A DNA stretch of 64,000 bases from contig JAILAB010000058.1 of the NCBI GenBank assembly GCA_024681855.1, positions 1 through 64,000 of the forward strand. The letters run 5' to 3'. A program made the translations under genes and the position numbers. Shown here in pieces: positions 1 to 8,479 of the stretch; the stretch's first letter is position 1, and every line of letters starts with the position of its first letter. A model generated the notes under the pieces. It was not told the origin of the DNA. It worked only from the letters and a program-made list of their open reading frames with translations, and made no database searches. The stretch is from Elusimicrobiales bacterium. Lineage in GTDB: Bacteria; Elusimicrobiota; Elusimicrobia; Elusimicrobiales; UBA9959.

Positions 1-1745
1 TGTTTTTCCAAAGCTTCTCCAGCCACGATTATTTTTGCGCCGTTTGCGGCACTATTCTGGTCAAGACTGGCTTTTCTTCCGCCTGGAAGCGCATATCTCT
101 TTTCAGAGCCGGGAATAAGCGCGGCTATTCTGTCGGGAAAGGCCGTAAGAAAGGCTTTAGTTAATCTTTTGCCTGGAGAAATTAATGCATTGCATTCTGG
201 AGCATTGCTTGCTTTTATGTTTTCAATGCTTGACGAAAGGCTTTTTGCCAGCATGCATGCTTCCCTGGCGGCATTTCTGTCTATGCCTAGGCGCTCGCAG
301 GCCTGAAATGAGAAGTTTTCCGCCTCGCACTGCCGCAGAGCGCTTGCGCAGGCAGAAAGGTCTGAATATGAGTCATTTTCACGCTGTTTATTGTTAATCC
401 ATATCTGCTTGCCTTGCGCGGCAGCGGCTATAAGAGAACACTCCGCGGCGCAGCCCTGTCTTATGCCTTCCAGCAGCATTCTGGCATGTCTGGGAGGGAC
501 GGGAAGCCATGCCATGCTTCTGCCATTTGCGGTCAGCTCGCCATTTTTATCTGCCGCTCCAAGCATTGCAAGCAGAGCTTCAGCTTTTTCTATATCGCGG
601 CTGTCTGGCATGTCAAGCCAGGAAAGATCTTGAAAATGTTTATATCCGCAGGCTTTTAATATCAGCAGGGCTTCGCTTAAATCAAGGCGAAGCAGTTCCG
701 GCTCTGAATCCGGCTTTAATGCGCGGTTTTCAAATTCTGTCCATAGCCGCAAGCATAAGCCGGGGCCTGTTCTCCCGGCCCGTCCGGCGCGTTGCGCGGC
801 GGAGGCTTTTGTTATTTTTTCTATGGACAATATGTTCATTGCTCTTGACGCGTCATATCTGGCAATTCTTGCTTTTCCGCTGTCTATTACCAGCGACACT
901 CCGTCTATGGTTAAAGATGTTTCCGCTATGTTAGTGGATACTATTATCTTGCGTCGGCCTGTTTCCGCTAAAGCCTGATCTTGCGCTTCATTGCGCATGC
1001 TGCCATGCAGGGCATTTATCTGAAAATCATTGAGCGCAGGTCTTTTTTTCAATTCCTCTATGGTTCTGTTTATCTCGTATGCTCCAGGCATAAAAATAAG
1101 AGTATGCCTTTCAGTCTGTTTTGTAAGCATTGCCGCTGCTTTGGCTGCGCTTTCCCATATAGGCATTTTTGCAGAGATGCTGTCGCAGTATTTTATTGCG
1201 ACAGGATACATTCGGCCTTCTGCGATTACTGTTCCGCAAGGGGCCATATAAGCTGATATTTTTTTTATGTCTAAGGTTGCGGACATTACCGCTATTAACA
1301 GGTCTGGCCTGGATTTTTTCTGTAATTCAAGGCAGGCCGCAAGGGCAATGTCTGACGCTATGTGCCTTTCGTGAAATTCATCAAATATTATGCAACCGTA
1401 TTTTTGCAGTTTTGGATCCCGTATTAAATCCCGCAATAATATGCCGTCTGTTTCAAATACTATTTTAGTTTCCCGGCTGGTTTTGTCTTCCAGCCTTACC
1501 CTGTAGCCTGTTTCTTTGCCCAGCTCAGAATTACGTTCTTGAGAAATGCGCTTTGCTAGCATTCTGGCGGCAAGACGGCGCGGCTGAAGCACGGCTATAA
1601 GTCCTTTTATTTTTCCGCATTCCAGCAGCATCTGCGGAACCTGCGTAGATTTGCCGGAGCCGGCAGGAGCTGCAAGCGCAAGTCTCCGCTCCGCAAGCAG
1701 TTTTTCTGTTATTTCAGTTTTTTTTTCTAATATCGGAAGCGGCAT
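1..1745 (-). CDS. hrpB: ATP-dependent RNA helicase HrpB (partial, C-terminus beyond window)
   Basis: DEAH-type RNA helicase of the HrpB family. The reading frame is open from an ATG at 1743-1745 down to base 1, about 581 codons; E. coli HrpB has about 809 residues, so the C-terminal quarter lies outside. Visible motifs in order are Walker A APAGSGKST (residues 26-34), motif II as IIFDEFHER (DEFH replacing DEAH), motif III SAT, the motif V region STNIAETSLTIDGV and motif VI QRAGRAGR. Further downstream are helicase-associated sequences and the start of the HrpB-specific C-terminal region (AFPDRIAALIPGSEKRYAL). No Shine-Dalgarno sequence stands before the start. The cellular role of HrpB is poorly defined even in E. 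coli. Family call is firm. Confidence 0.93.
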   Translation of the reverse strand, partial: MPLPILEKKTEITEKLLAERRLALAAPAGSGKSTQVPQMLLECGKIKGLIAVLQPRRLAARMLAKRISQERNSELGKETGYRVRLEDKTSRETKIVFETDGILLRDLIRDPKLQKYGCIIFDEFHERHIASDIALAACLELQKKSRPDLLIAVMSATLDIKKISAYMAPCGTVIAEGRMYPVAIKYCDSISAKMPIWESAAKAAAMLTKQTERHTLIFMPGAYEINRTIEELKKRPALNDFQINALHGSMRNEAQDQALAETGRRKIIVSTNIAETSLTIDGVSLVIDSGKARIARYDASRAMNILSIEKITKASAAQRAGRAGRTGPGLCLRLWTEFENRALKPDSEPELLRLDLSEALLILKACGYKHFQDLSWLDMPDSRDIEKAEALLAMLGAADKNGELTANGRSMAWLPVPPRHARMLLEGIRQGCAAECSLIAAAAQGKQIWINNKQRENDSYSDLSACASALRQCEAENFSFQACERLGIDRNAAREACMLAKSLSSSIENIKASNAPECNALISPGKRLTKAFLTAFPDRIAALIPGSEKRYALPGGRKASLDQNSAANGAKIIVAGEALEK

Positions 1746-1809
1746 TTGTTTATGTGTTGCGCTTTATTTATCTTCTAAAATTAATATTTATTTTCCAGTA
1801 TTAGGCTTA

Positions 1810-3633
1810 TCAGTTAGCAAAGGGCTTTTCTGATATTTCCGGCAGCGGATTCCCCTCAGTGATTCTGATGAAATGATTGGCCGGAAGATTCCTGTATATT
1901 GCTTTGCCGCTGTTCCATTCCACAGTAAGCGAAGCTTTTTTGTTTTTGCCAAGGCCGAAGTGCAGCCGCTGCGAATCCGCAAGGCCGGAGTGTCCGTGAG
2001 ATGTTTTTACAAAACGCATCTGCCGTTTAGGGAAAAGAAAGCCTGTTCTAAGAATGGCTTTAGTGCCGGCAGGGCTTTTTGCCGTAAAGCCTTTGCCTTT
2101 GCCTTTTAAGGTTATATGAAGCCAGCCATTGCCATTATCGCAAGCATTCAGGAAAAGAGCGGGAGAGGGAACCCTGCCTTGTCTTTTTTCCGCAGGCATG
2201 CGCATCCAGGATTTGCCTGCTATTATGTCCATGCAGCCGTCATTATTATAGTCGGCTATTGAAATGCCTGCGGAGCTTTCCCAGTCAAAGCCAGCAAGCT
2301 CTGTCTTTTCTTCAAACACAAGCGGTTTTTTAGCGCTGTACAGTCGCAGGTACTGGCCGTCAGGATAATCCCCGCTGGAGAGCAGCAGATCCTGTTTTCC
2401 GTCATTGTCAAAATCTGCCCAGCTTGCCCGCATGTCTCCCTGATTCCAGTTATCCGGGTGCTGGTGAACCCTGTTCAGCAGATCTGGGTAGCGGGTAAAT
2501 GAAAAATCTTTTTTCTTGCCGCCGTTCACGAGCAGGCTTGAGCGATCAGATGAGTTGCCTGCCCAGCCATGCGTTATTTCTCCGAGGAAAATGTCTAAAT
2601 CTCCGTCATTGTCATAGTCAGCCGGGGCGGCAGAGAATGTATTGCCATGAGAGCGGAATTCCTTTTCCGGCTGGCGGCTGGACTTAAGCCATTCAGGATA
2701 CAGGCCATGGCGTATTTCATCACCGTCAAAATGCGTTTTTTTCGCTATATCTGTGAAAGTTCCGTTTCCATTGTTTTTCCAAAGCCTGTTTGCCTGGCGG
2801 CCATATACTGATACGAATATGTCTTCATATCCGTCATTATTCCAGTCTCCATGGGAAACTCCGTATACTGGCCTGCTTGAATCCGTTTTGCCTTCTGTTT
2901 CCTTTGTGAGCAGGCCTGCTTTTTCTGTTATATCTGTGAAGGTTCCGTCGCCATTGCCTTTGTAAAGCCTGGACGGATAGCAGATTAGCGATATTCCGTA
3001 TTCTTTGTACCAGCTGCCTGTGAACAGGTCTAAATTTCCATCCTTGTCATAGTCCATGAATAATGCTGAGGAAACAGTTTCAGGAGGAAAATTATTTCCT
3101 GAAACCTGAGCAAAATGGCCATTGCCGTCGTTTAGATATATCTGTGATCTCAAGCCGTCGTCTTTTTTTTCATATATAATGTTCCCGGCTTCATCTTTAA
3201 GAATATTCCCTGCTTTATCAGTTTTAGGCTTGTCATATTCGCAATATATGGCGGAGAATATGTCTGTAAAACCGTCATTGTTTATATCTGCGGCAGTAAA
3301 GAAAGCAGCCTGCCTTTCCATGCCGGGGAATGCAGGGTCTTTGGCAAGGCCGGATTCTTCGGTGAAATCCCTGAATGTTCTTTTGCCGTCTTTTTCCTCG
3401 TTAAGCAGCACTTTTGTCTTTGTTGTTCCGTCTTTGCCTGTTATAATGAGATCGTCCCATCCGTCGCCGTTTATGTCGGCCCATATTCCATTTTGCATGC
3501 TCGTGTCGGACAGTCCTGCTTCTTCAGCTGCGTTAGTAAACCATTTTTTTGAATTCTGTGGCTGAGCTGATATTGAGGCTGCTGCTGAAATAAAAAATAT
3601 GCTTGTGCCGAATAATAAAACTGTTTTTCTCAT
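1810..3633 (-). CDS. Secreted FG-GAP/VCBS repeat protein with ASPIC/UnbV domain (CRTAC1-like)
   Basis: A 607-residue exported protein. It has a signal peptide (residues 1-23, cleavage probably after SISA). Most of the chain is repeated FG-GAP/VCBS units, recognisable by Ca-binding-like loops of the form DxNxDGxxD (DINGDGWDD, DINNDGFTD, DYDKDGNLD, DWNNDGYED, DYDNDGDLD, DFDNDGKQD, DYNNDGCMD), predicted to form a beta-propeller. The last 110 residues match the ASPIC/UnbV domain (HGHSGLADSQRLHFGLG, VEWNSGKA). Bacterial members are related to vertebrate CRTAC1 and are usually extracellular or periplasmic; their substrates are not known. The start is supported by AAGGAAG just upstream. It lies downstream of the nucleotidase pair on the same strand and could be cotranscribed with it. 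Specific function unknown. Confidence 0.85.
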   Translation of the reverse strand: MRKTVLLFGTSIFFISAAASISAQPQNSKKWFTNAAEEAGLSDTSMQNGIWADINGDGWDDLIITGKDGTTKTKVLLNEEKDGKRTFRDFTEESGLAKDPAFPGMERQAAFFTAADINNDGFTDIFSAIYCEYDKPKTDKAGNILKDEAGNIIYEKKDDGLRSQIYLNDGNGHFAQVSGNNFPPETVSSALFMDYDKDGNLDLFTGSWYKEYGISLICYPSRLYKGNGDGTFTDITEKAGLLTKETEGKTDSSRPVYGVSHGDWNNDGYEDIFVSVYGRQANRLWKNNGNGTFTDIAKKTHFDGDEIRHGLYPEWLKSSRQPEKEFRSHGNTFSAAPADYDNDGDLDIFLGEITHGWAGNSSDRSSLLVNGGKKKDFSFTRYPDLLNRVHQHPDNWNQGDMRASWADFDNDGKQDLLLSSGDYPDGQYLRLYSAKKPLVFEEKTELAGFDWESSAGISIADYNNDGCMDIIAGKSWMRMPAEKRQGRVPSPALFLNACDNGNGWLHITLKGKGKGFTAKSPAGTKAILRTGFLFPKRQMRFVKTSHGHSGLADSQRLHFGLGKNKKASLTVEWNSGKAIYRNLPANHFIRITEGNPLPEISEKPFAN

Positions 3634-3674
3634 TATGTCTTCCTTAACTTTTTATTTGAGATGTTTATAAATTT

Positions 3675-4316
3675 CTATTTAAGATGTGAGAACGGAATTA
3701 ATTTTTCTCCAAATTTGCCTGGAGTGTATGTGCCGGGGACTTTTGTCTGTTCTGCTTTTTTTATGCGCAGAGGCCTTATGCCGGCTTTCATAGCTTGGGC
3801 AAGCCCTTCATCAGATGATGCGGCAAAAAAGAACGGCTTCTCTTTTTCCAGCAGAATATACTTATCATTCGGCTCTGGCGTGAAATATATTTCAGAAGGC
3901 AGCCTTTTCCATGTGTTTTTAAGAATGTCTCCTCCATAGTTTTCCCTGTCGCAAAGCACAATAACCCTAATGCCCATTGTTTTTGCGGCCAGGCACATAA
4001 GGCTTGGCACAGGCTTTGCCAGGTCTTTTTCTGCTGAGGCATTTAGCATTTCCCAAAACTTAGAGTTGCCTTGCTTTAGCCCGGATTCTTGTGCTGCTGC
4101 CCATGACTTCGTGGAATCTGCCAGTCCGCCATCGTACTCAATGGCTATGGAATTTTTCATTATGCTGTTAATGCTGTAACATAATGCCCACAGGCTTATT
4201 ATTGAAACAGTTATCTTTATTTTAAAAAAAAGCCTTGAGAAAAAAGATTTTTCTTTTGGCGGCTGATAAGGAGGATAGGGGGGATAAGGATATGGGTATT
4301 GATTGCCGCCTGTCAT
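3675..4316 (-). CDS. Membrane-anchored protein of unknown function with Pro/Tyr-rich N-terminus
   Basis: A 213-residue protein I do not recognise. The first 20 residues are rich in Pro and Tyr (QYPYPYPPYPPYQPP), then a basic stretch, then one hydrophobic helix at about residues 32-52. The remaining 160 residues should lie outside the cytoplasm, with a possible fold around MCLAAKTMGIRVIVLCDRENYGG. The start lies one base from the stop of the upstream gene (stop at 4318-4320), so translation is probably coupled to the nucleotidase-like lipoprotein. Proline/tyrosine-rich tails of this type often precede a membrane helix in small bacterial membrane proteins, but no function follows from that. Confidence 0.7.
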   Translation of the reverse strand: MTGGNQYPYPYPPYPPYQPPKEKSFFSRLFFKIKITVSIISLWALCYSINSIMKNSIAIEYDGGLADSTKSWAAAQESGLKQGNSKFWEMLNASAEKDLAKPVPSLMCLAAKTMGIRVIVLCDRENYGGDILKNTWKRLPSEIYFTPEPNDKYILLEKEKPFFFAASSDEGLAQAMKAGIRPLRIKKAEQTKVPGTYTPGKFGEKLIPFSHLK

Positions 4317-4317
4317 T

Positions 4318-5790
4318 TCATTTTCCTCTTTTTATGAAAATTCTTTCAGTAAATGGCGTAAAAGCATATTTAGATGAAATGCACCAGCGAATCACTTCCC
4401 TGGTAGGGCGTTTTGAATTTGCAAATTCCGCGGCATTGGCAAGCAGCGAAGTGTTTTCTGCCGTTATCATAGAATCAGGCACAGAAACATGATATATTTT
4501 TTCTGGCTTTATTGGGCCTGCATCGCTTTCTATCTTTTCCATCTTTGCGGTTTTATTGCCTTCAGCGGCATAATATAACTTCAGTCCTGAAACAGTAAAG
4601 CTGTCTTTTGGAAGCTGTCTTATGGAATCAATCAGGTTCTCTCCCCGTATTTTAACGAAAACAATGCTTGAGTCTTTAGGAAAAGAAGAATATAAGTCTT
4701 GAAGCCTTACCGTGGTGCTGGAAAATGGGCTGGCCGGTTCGGAAAGAGGCATTAGCGAAGCATTCGTCCTGGCCCATCTCCTTATGCAGTCCGCAGAGAA
4801 ATTTGCCATAGGATACATTCCTGAAGCCTTTAGCGGCAGGGGGGAACGCAATGTTCCTATTTTTTTTGAGAAATGTTTTTTTTCCGATATCTGATACCGG
4901 ACAGCTATATTATGAAGTTCCTGATCTTCTTTGTATCTGAGCGGATCTATGTCTATGGTTTTTGAATTGATGGAAGAGATTTTTCCGCTTTCTCGGCTGA
5001 ATGATATTTCAGTGCGTTCTACTTTCTTATTGCCCTTCCCGGCTGGAATGATCCAGGTGTTGCCAGAGCGGAATGTTTTTTTTACTTCAGGATCGTCTGT
5101 TATTATAAGGCTGGTCCTTTTTGCCTGGCTAAGGAATTTTTTGTAATAGCCCTTGTCTGATTTTGCTTTAGGATCAATGGAAAGCAGCATTACTATTATT
5201 TTTGCGCCTTCTTTTTTCATGGCGTTTATTGCCAGATTGGCGTCAAAGCTGCCTTTTTCCAGACGGAATCGGGCATAATTCTTCTGTCTTTCGGGACTCT
5301 CTGGATTTGCTAGCAGAACTGAGAAAAATCCTATCTTATGTCCGTTTATGTCTATTATATGATACTGCGGCAATCCGGGCTGGCGCTGGCCATTTCTTAA
5401 ATACAGATTAGTTGCTATAAGCGGAAATTTGGCATTGTCTGCCAGCCTGTCAAAATCTTTTGCCGGCAGGTTTATGTCTGTTATGCCTGGGGCTGCGGCT
5501 GAATAAGGAAAAGCATTCATCATTTCCAGCACATCAGAGCCTTTGGTAAGCCTTCCAGCCGGAGTGTCTGCGGACCAGTTGCCTAGATCCACTATAAGCT
5601 TTGGCAGCGTTTCCCTGCCGTATATGTTTTTTAATGCAGGGAAACCGCCGCAGCTTCCCTGTTTGAAGCAGTCATCAGGCGCCTGTATGCTGCCCTGGGC
5701 GCGCGCGGTAGAAAAAATAACGAAACTTTCTTTTTTCGCGCATGCGCCCAGCATTAGCAGCATGGCGGCTAAAAGCCGCAATTTTTCCAT
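4318..5790 (-). CDS. Lipoprotein related to 5'-nucleotidase, probably catalytically inactive
   Basis: A 490-residue protein with a lipoprotein signal (LLMLGAC, Cys at about residue 17). It aligns along its length with the 5'-nucleotidase encoded just upstream, but the metal- and substrate-binding motifs have been lost. HTSDVHGG of the neighbour is FSTARAQGS here; LLLDSGD is LIVDLGN; GNHD is GITD; GGHNHS becomes an IITDD region. The C-terminal nucleotidase domain is recognisable (NFSADCIRRW; RLQDLYSSFPKDSSIV) but the NSGGVR substrate loop is replaced. It follows the active gene by 6 bp, so the two are almost certainly cotranscribed. I infer a duplicated copy kept for binding or a structural role; a changed activity is possible. 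Confidence 0.75.
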   Translation of the reverse strand: MEKLRLLAAMLLMLGACAKKESFVIFSTARAQGSIQAPDDCFKQGSCGGFPALKNIYGRETLPKLIVDLGNWSADTPAGRLTKGSDVLEMMNAFPYSAAAPGITDINLPAKDFDRLADNAKFPLIATNLYLRNGQRQPGLPQYHIIDINGHKIGFFSVLLANPESPERQKNYARFRLEKGSFDANLAINAMKKEGAKIIVMLLSIDPKAKSDKGYYKKFLSQAKRTSLIITDDPEVKKTFRSGNTWIIPAGKGNKKVERTEISFSRESGKISSINSKTIDIDPLRYKEDQELHNIAVRYQISEKKHFSKKIGTLRSPLPLKASGMYPMANFSADCIRRWARTNASLMPLSEPASPFSSTTVRLQDLYSSFPKDSSIVFVKIRGENLIDSIRQLPKDSFTVSGLKLYYAAEGNKTAKMEKIESDAGPIKPEKIYHVSVPDSMITAENTSLLANAAEFANSKRPTREVIRWCISSKYAFTPFTERIFIKRGK

Positions 5791-5796
5791 TGCTGC

Positions 5797-7416
5797 TTAT
5801 TTTACCTGAACAAGGCGAGGCCCATAAGGCGCAACCTTAACGGGATTGGCTTTCAGGTCATCAATCAGATAATCGCGCAGCACGCGCTGATTGTCTTCTT
5901 TTATATTGCCCTGTCCCAATATGTCTCCGCCATTTCCGCCGCCTACGAGATAATTATTGGTGGCTATGCGATATGTTTTTGTATAGTCAATAGGAGTGAA
6001 CACCGGGTTTTCACTGTCGCAGGTATTGCCGCAGAGGCTTACTTCAATGACTTCTGTCTTGGCAGGCTCATTGGTAGCAGCATTTTCTTCCTTTACTTTC
6101 CAGAGAGCTTTTATTCCGGAGAACTGAAGCGTTGTGGTTGGCTGGCCGCCTTTGAGATGAATGCTCTTGTTTACCATGTCAAATACCTGCTGGCCTGTAA
6201 GTTCAGTAACAACAAGAGTATTGTCAAAAGGCATTATCTGATAAACATCGCGGAAGGTGATCTTGCCTTTTGCTATGTTTGTGCGCACTCCGCCGCTATT
6301 CTGAACGCCTATGTCTGTTTTGGCCTGGCGGCGCATTGCATCCGCAAACCAGTCTCCGGCCATATTGTCAATGCCGCCATCGCGGAAATTGCGGTCCAGG
6401 TCTATGTCTGTATAGCTTATTTCCTGATTCATGACTGCATCGGCTTCATCTTTGTATTTCTGGATTGTGGGCAGAACATATTCTTCGCTGCCTGTGTCTT
6501 CTGTCCAAAGCTCAATGAGTTTGCCGGATGTGTTTTTGAGCTTGCGTGTTTCATCGTCAAATTCTAGTTCTACTCTTGAGGCATTATAAAGATGAGATCC
6601 GCTTTCCGTTAGAAGTATGCCGGACTGCTCGTCTTTATAGCTTGTATAAAAGGCTGAGTGATTATGCCCGCCGAAGATAACGGCAGGATAGCCTTTTATG
6701 GCTCTTGCTACCGCAAGAGTGCCTGACTGTTCCATTTCAGGCAGTATCTGCTTTACTTCTGTTCTCTTTCCGCCGTATGGGCCGCCAAGACCAAAATGCG
6801 CAAGGATTATGATTGCATCCGGCTTTTCTTTGCGCATTATTTTCTTTACCCATTTTTTTGCTTCTTTAGTCTCATCGCCAAAATAGTAATCTTTCACATT
6901 TGCTGGCAGCGTGGAAGTGGCAGTGTGCGTTCCTACTATGCCCAATATTGCTATTTTATAGCCTCCGACTATGCGTATTGTATATGGATGAGTGAAGCTG
7001 GGGGTCTTTTTTGTTGCTTTTTCATACATATTTGTGCTAAGCACAGGAAAGTTGAAACCCTTTGCCATTTTTTTTAGCACGTCTATGCCATAGTCAAAAT
7101 CGTGATTGCCGGGAACCATTGCTGAATATCCAAGCAGGTTCATAAGCTCTACTGTGGCAGCGCCTTTAGAAAAATTTCCTTCCGGCGTACCTTGGAAAGT
7201 GTCTCCGGAATCTAAAAGCAGGTATGGATTTTTTTCTTTGTGTATAAGCGAAGCAAGCGCTGCGAAGCCGCCTATGGGTTTCTGCTCTCCATTGCGTTTT
7301 GCCTGATGCACGGAGTATCCTCCATGAACATCACTGGTATGGTATATTACTACTGTCCCCGCAGAAGCAGGCATTGCCAGAGCTAAGGATAGGAATATGC
7401 TTGAGAGTAATTTCAT
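5797..7416 (-). CDS. Periplasmic 5'-nucleotidase / UshA-type metallophosphoesterase
   Basis: A 539-residue exported enzyme that should hydrolyse nucleotides or related phosphate esters in the periplasm, feeding nucleoside and phosphate salvage. It has a signal peptide (MKLLSSIFLSLALAMPASAG), the calcineurin-like metallophosphatase domain with HTSDVHGG (about residue 26), LLLDSGDTFQG, VPGNHDFDYG and FGGHNHS, then the 5_nucleotid_C domain with NMAGDWFADAMR, QNSGGVRTNI and MPFDNTLVV. All metal ligands typical of the family are present. AAGGAG lies 5 bases before the ATG. The next genes are a degenerate paralogue and a small membrane protein. Substrate preference (AMP, UDP-sugars, 2',3'-cyclic nucleotides) cannot be read from the sequence. 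Confidence 0.9.
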   Translation of the reverse strand: MKLLSSIFLSLALAMPASAGTVVIYHTSDVHGGYSVHQAKRNGEQKPIGGFAALASLIHKEKNPYLLLDSGDTFQGTPEGNFSKGAATVELMNLLGYSAMVPGNHDFDYGIDVLKKMAKGFNFPVLSTNMYEKATKKTPSFTHPYTIRIVGGYKIAILGIVGTHTATSTLPANVKDYYFGDETKEAKKWVKKIMRKEKPDAIIILAHFGLGGPYGGKRTEVKQILPEMEQSGTLAVARAIKGYPAVIFGGHNHSAFYTSYKDEQSGILLTESGSHLYNASRVELEFDDETRKLKNTSGKLIELWTEDTGSEEYVLPTIQKYKDEADAVMNQEISYTDIDLDRNFRDGGIDNMAGDWFADAMRRQAKTDIGVQNSGGVRTNIAKGKITFRDVYQIMPFDNTLVVTELTGQQVFDMVNKSIHLKGGQPTTTLQFSGIKALWKVKEENAATNEPAKTEVIEVSLCGNTCDSENPVFTPIDYTKTYRIATNNYLVGGGNGGDILGQGNIKEDNQRVLRDYLIDDLKANPVKVAPYGPRLVQVK

Positions 7417-7485
7417 TGTTTCTCCTTGTTTTTTGGCTATTTATGGAACTGTAATTTATTTGGCCACCATTATTAATATTAAAAT

Positions 7486-7522
7486 AAAAAAAAGGAAGGC
7501 GGGGCAAGCCTTCCTTTTTTTT
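7486..7522 (-). terminator. Rho-independent terminator of the rplM-rpsI transcript
   Basis: GGAAGGC (7494-7500) pairs with GCCTTCC (7508-7514) across a 7-base loop. An A-run on the left reads as a U-run on the minus strand, right after the rpsI stop. The T-run on the right means it might also work in the other direction. Confidence 0.85.
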
Positions 7523-7543
7523 GTTGCTTCCGGATACAGAGTA

Positions 7544-7942
7544 TCAGCGTTTTGAGAACTGGAAGCGTCTTCTTGCTTTCGGCTGGCCAGGTTTCTTTCT
7601 CTCAACCATGCGGGGGTCGCGAGTGAGGAATCCTGCCTTTTTCATCGTAGCATGGAAATCATCTCCAAGCTTAGCGATGGCGCGGGCAATGCCATGGCGG
7701 ATTGCTCCCGCCTGGCTGGATGGGCCGCCGCCCTCTACTTTGGCTGTGCAGTCAAATTTCTGGTCTTTTGTGAGGCTGAAAGGTGAATTTACAACATACG
7801 CAAGACGCGGAATATTTCCGAAGTATTCTTCAAGTGTTTTTCCATTTATAGCTATTTTGCCTTCTCCGTTCTGGAAAAGACGCACTTGAGCTATAGAAGT
7901 TTTGCGCCTGCCTGTTGCTGAAATATAATTCTGTTTTTCCAT
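7544..7942 (-). CDS. rpsI: 30S ribosomal protein S9 (uS9)
   Basis: 132-residue small-subunit protein whose C-terminal tail reaches the P site. The sequence starts with YISATGRRKTSIAQVRL, typical of uS9, carries GGGPSSQAGAIRHGIARAL-like family residues in the middle, and ends with the hallmark RRRFQFSKR. Length is normal (E. coli 130). It follows rplM by 18 bp, the usual L13-S9 order found across bacteria, and ends at a strong terminator. Confidence 0.98.
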   Translation of the reverse strand: MEKQNYISATGRRKTSIAQVRLFQNGEGKIAINGKTLEEYFGNIPRLAYVVNSPFSLTKDQKFDCTAKVEGGGPSSQAGAIRHGIARAIAKLGDDFHATMKKAGFLTRDPRMVERKKPGQPKARRRFQFSKR

Positions 7943-7960
7943 TTGTTAATCCTGCTTGAA

Positions 7961-8392
7961 TTATTTGGCCGTTTTGGCCGCTTTGAACTGCGTCTGCTCA
8001 CCTTTAAAAAGGCGGAGGCGTTTCATGCGTTTTGCGCGCATTTTGTTGTTGTCCAGCATGCGGTAAACGGCGAGCTCAAGCACTTTGGTGGAATCCTGTT
8101 CCATCTGTCTCTTGTAAGGGATGGTTTTAGCCCCGCCGGCATAGCCGGAATGGCGGAAGTAGAATTTGTCTTCCGCTTTGTTGCCTGTGATCCGAATCTT
8201 ATCGATGTTGGTAACGACAACAAAATCACCGCAATCTGTCTGCGGCGCGAAATCGCGTTTGTGTTTGCCGGCTAAAAGCACGGCAATTTTTGTGGCAAGT
8301 CTGCCTAATACCTGGTTTGACGCATCGAGAAAATGCCACTGGCGGCTCTTCTCCATTACATCAACCTTTGGAAGTGTTGTTCTCTGTATCAT
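7961..8392 (-). CDS. rplM: 50S ribosomal protein L13 (uL13)
   Basis: Early-assembling large-subunit protein. Family signatures are QWHFLDASNQVLGRLAT, LLAGKHKRDF, DCGDFVVVTN, and YFRHSGYAGG. The frame stays open up to 8470, but I start at the ATG at 8390-8392, giving 143 residues, the normal length (E. coli 142). A -10 box TAATAT (8403-8408) with a -35 TTGCAG lies just upstream and would begin the transcript 3-5 bases before this ATG, so the mRNA is probably leaderless. An alternative start 12 codons downstream (MEKSRQW) has AAAGG eight bases before it and cannot be excluded. Confidence 0.95.
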   Translation of the reverse strand: MIQRTTLPKVDVMEKSRQWHFLDASNQVLGRLATKIAVLLAGKHKRDFAPQTDCGDFVVVTNIDKIRITGNKAEDKFYFRHSGYAGGAKTIPYKRQMEQDSTKVLELAVYRMLDNNKMRAKRMKRLRLFKGEQTQFKAAKTAK

Positions 8393-8402
8393 AGTACGAT
8401 AT

Positions 8403-8431
8403 ATATTAGCAAATTTTTTTATTCTCTGCAA
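8403..8431 (-). promoter_or_regulatory. rplM-rpsI promoter
   Basis: Reading the minus strand: TTGCAG (8426-8431), 17-base spacer ending in TTTGC, TAATAT (8403-8408). The predicted start near 8396 is almost at the rplM ATG. Confidence 0.6.
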
Positions 8432-8479
8432 TTTGCTGAACGGCATGTATTTAGCATTTAAGCATGCCAAGATTTTTTG

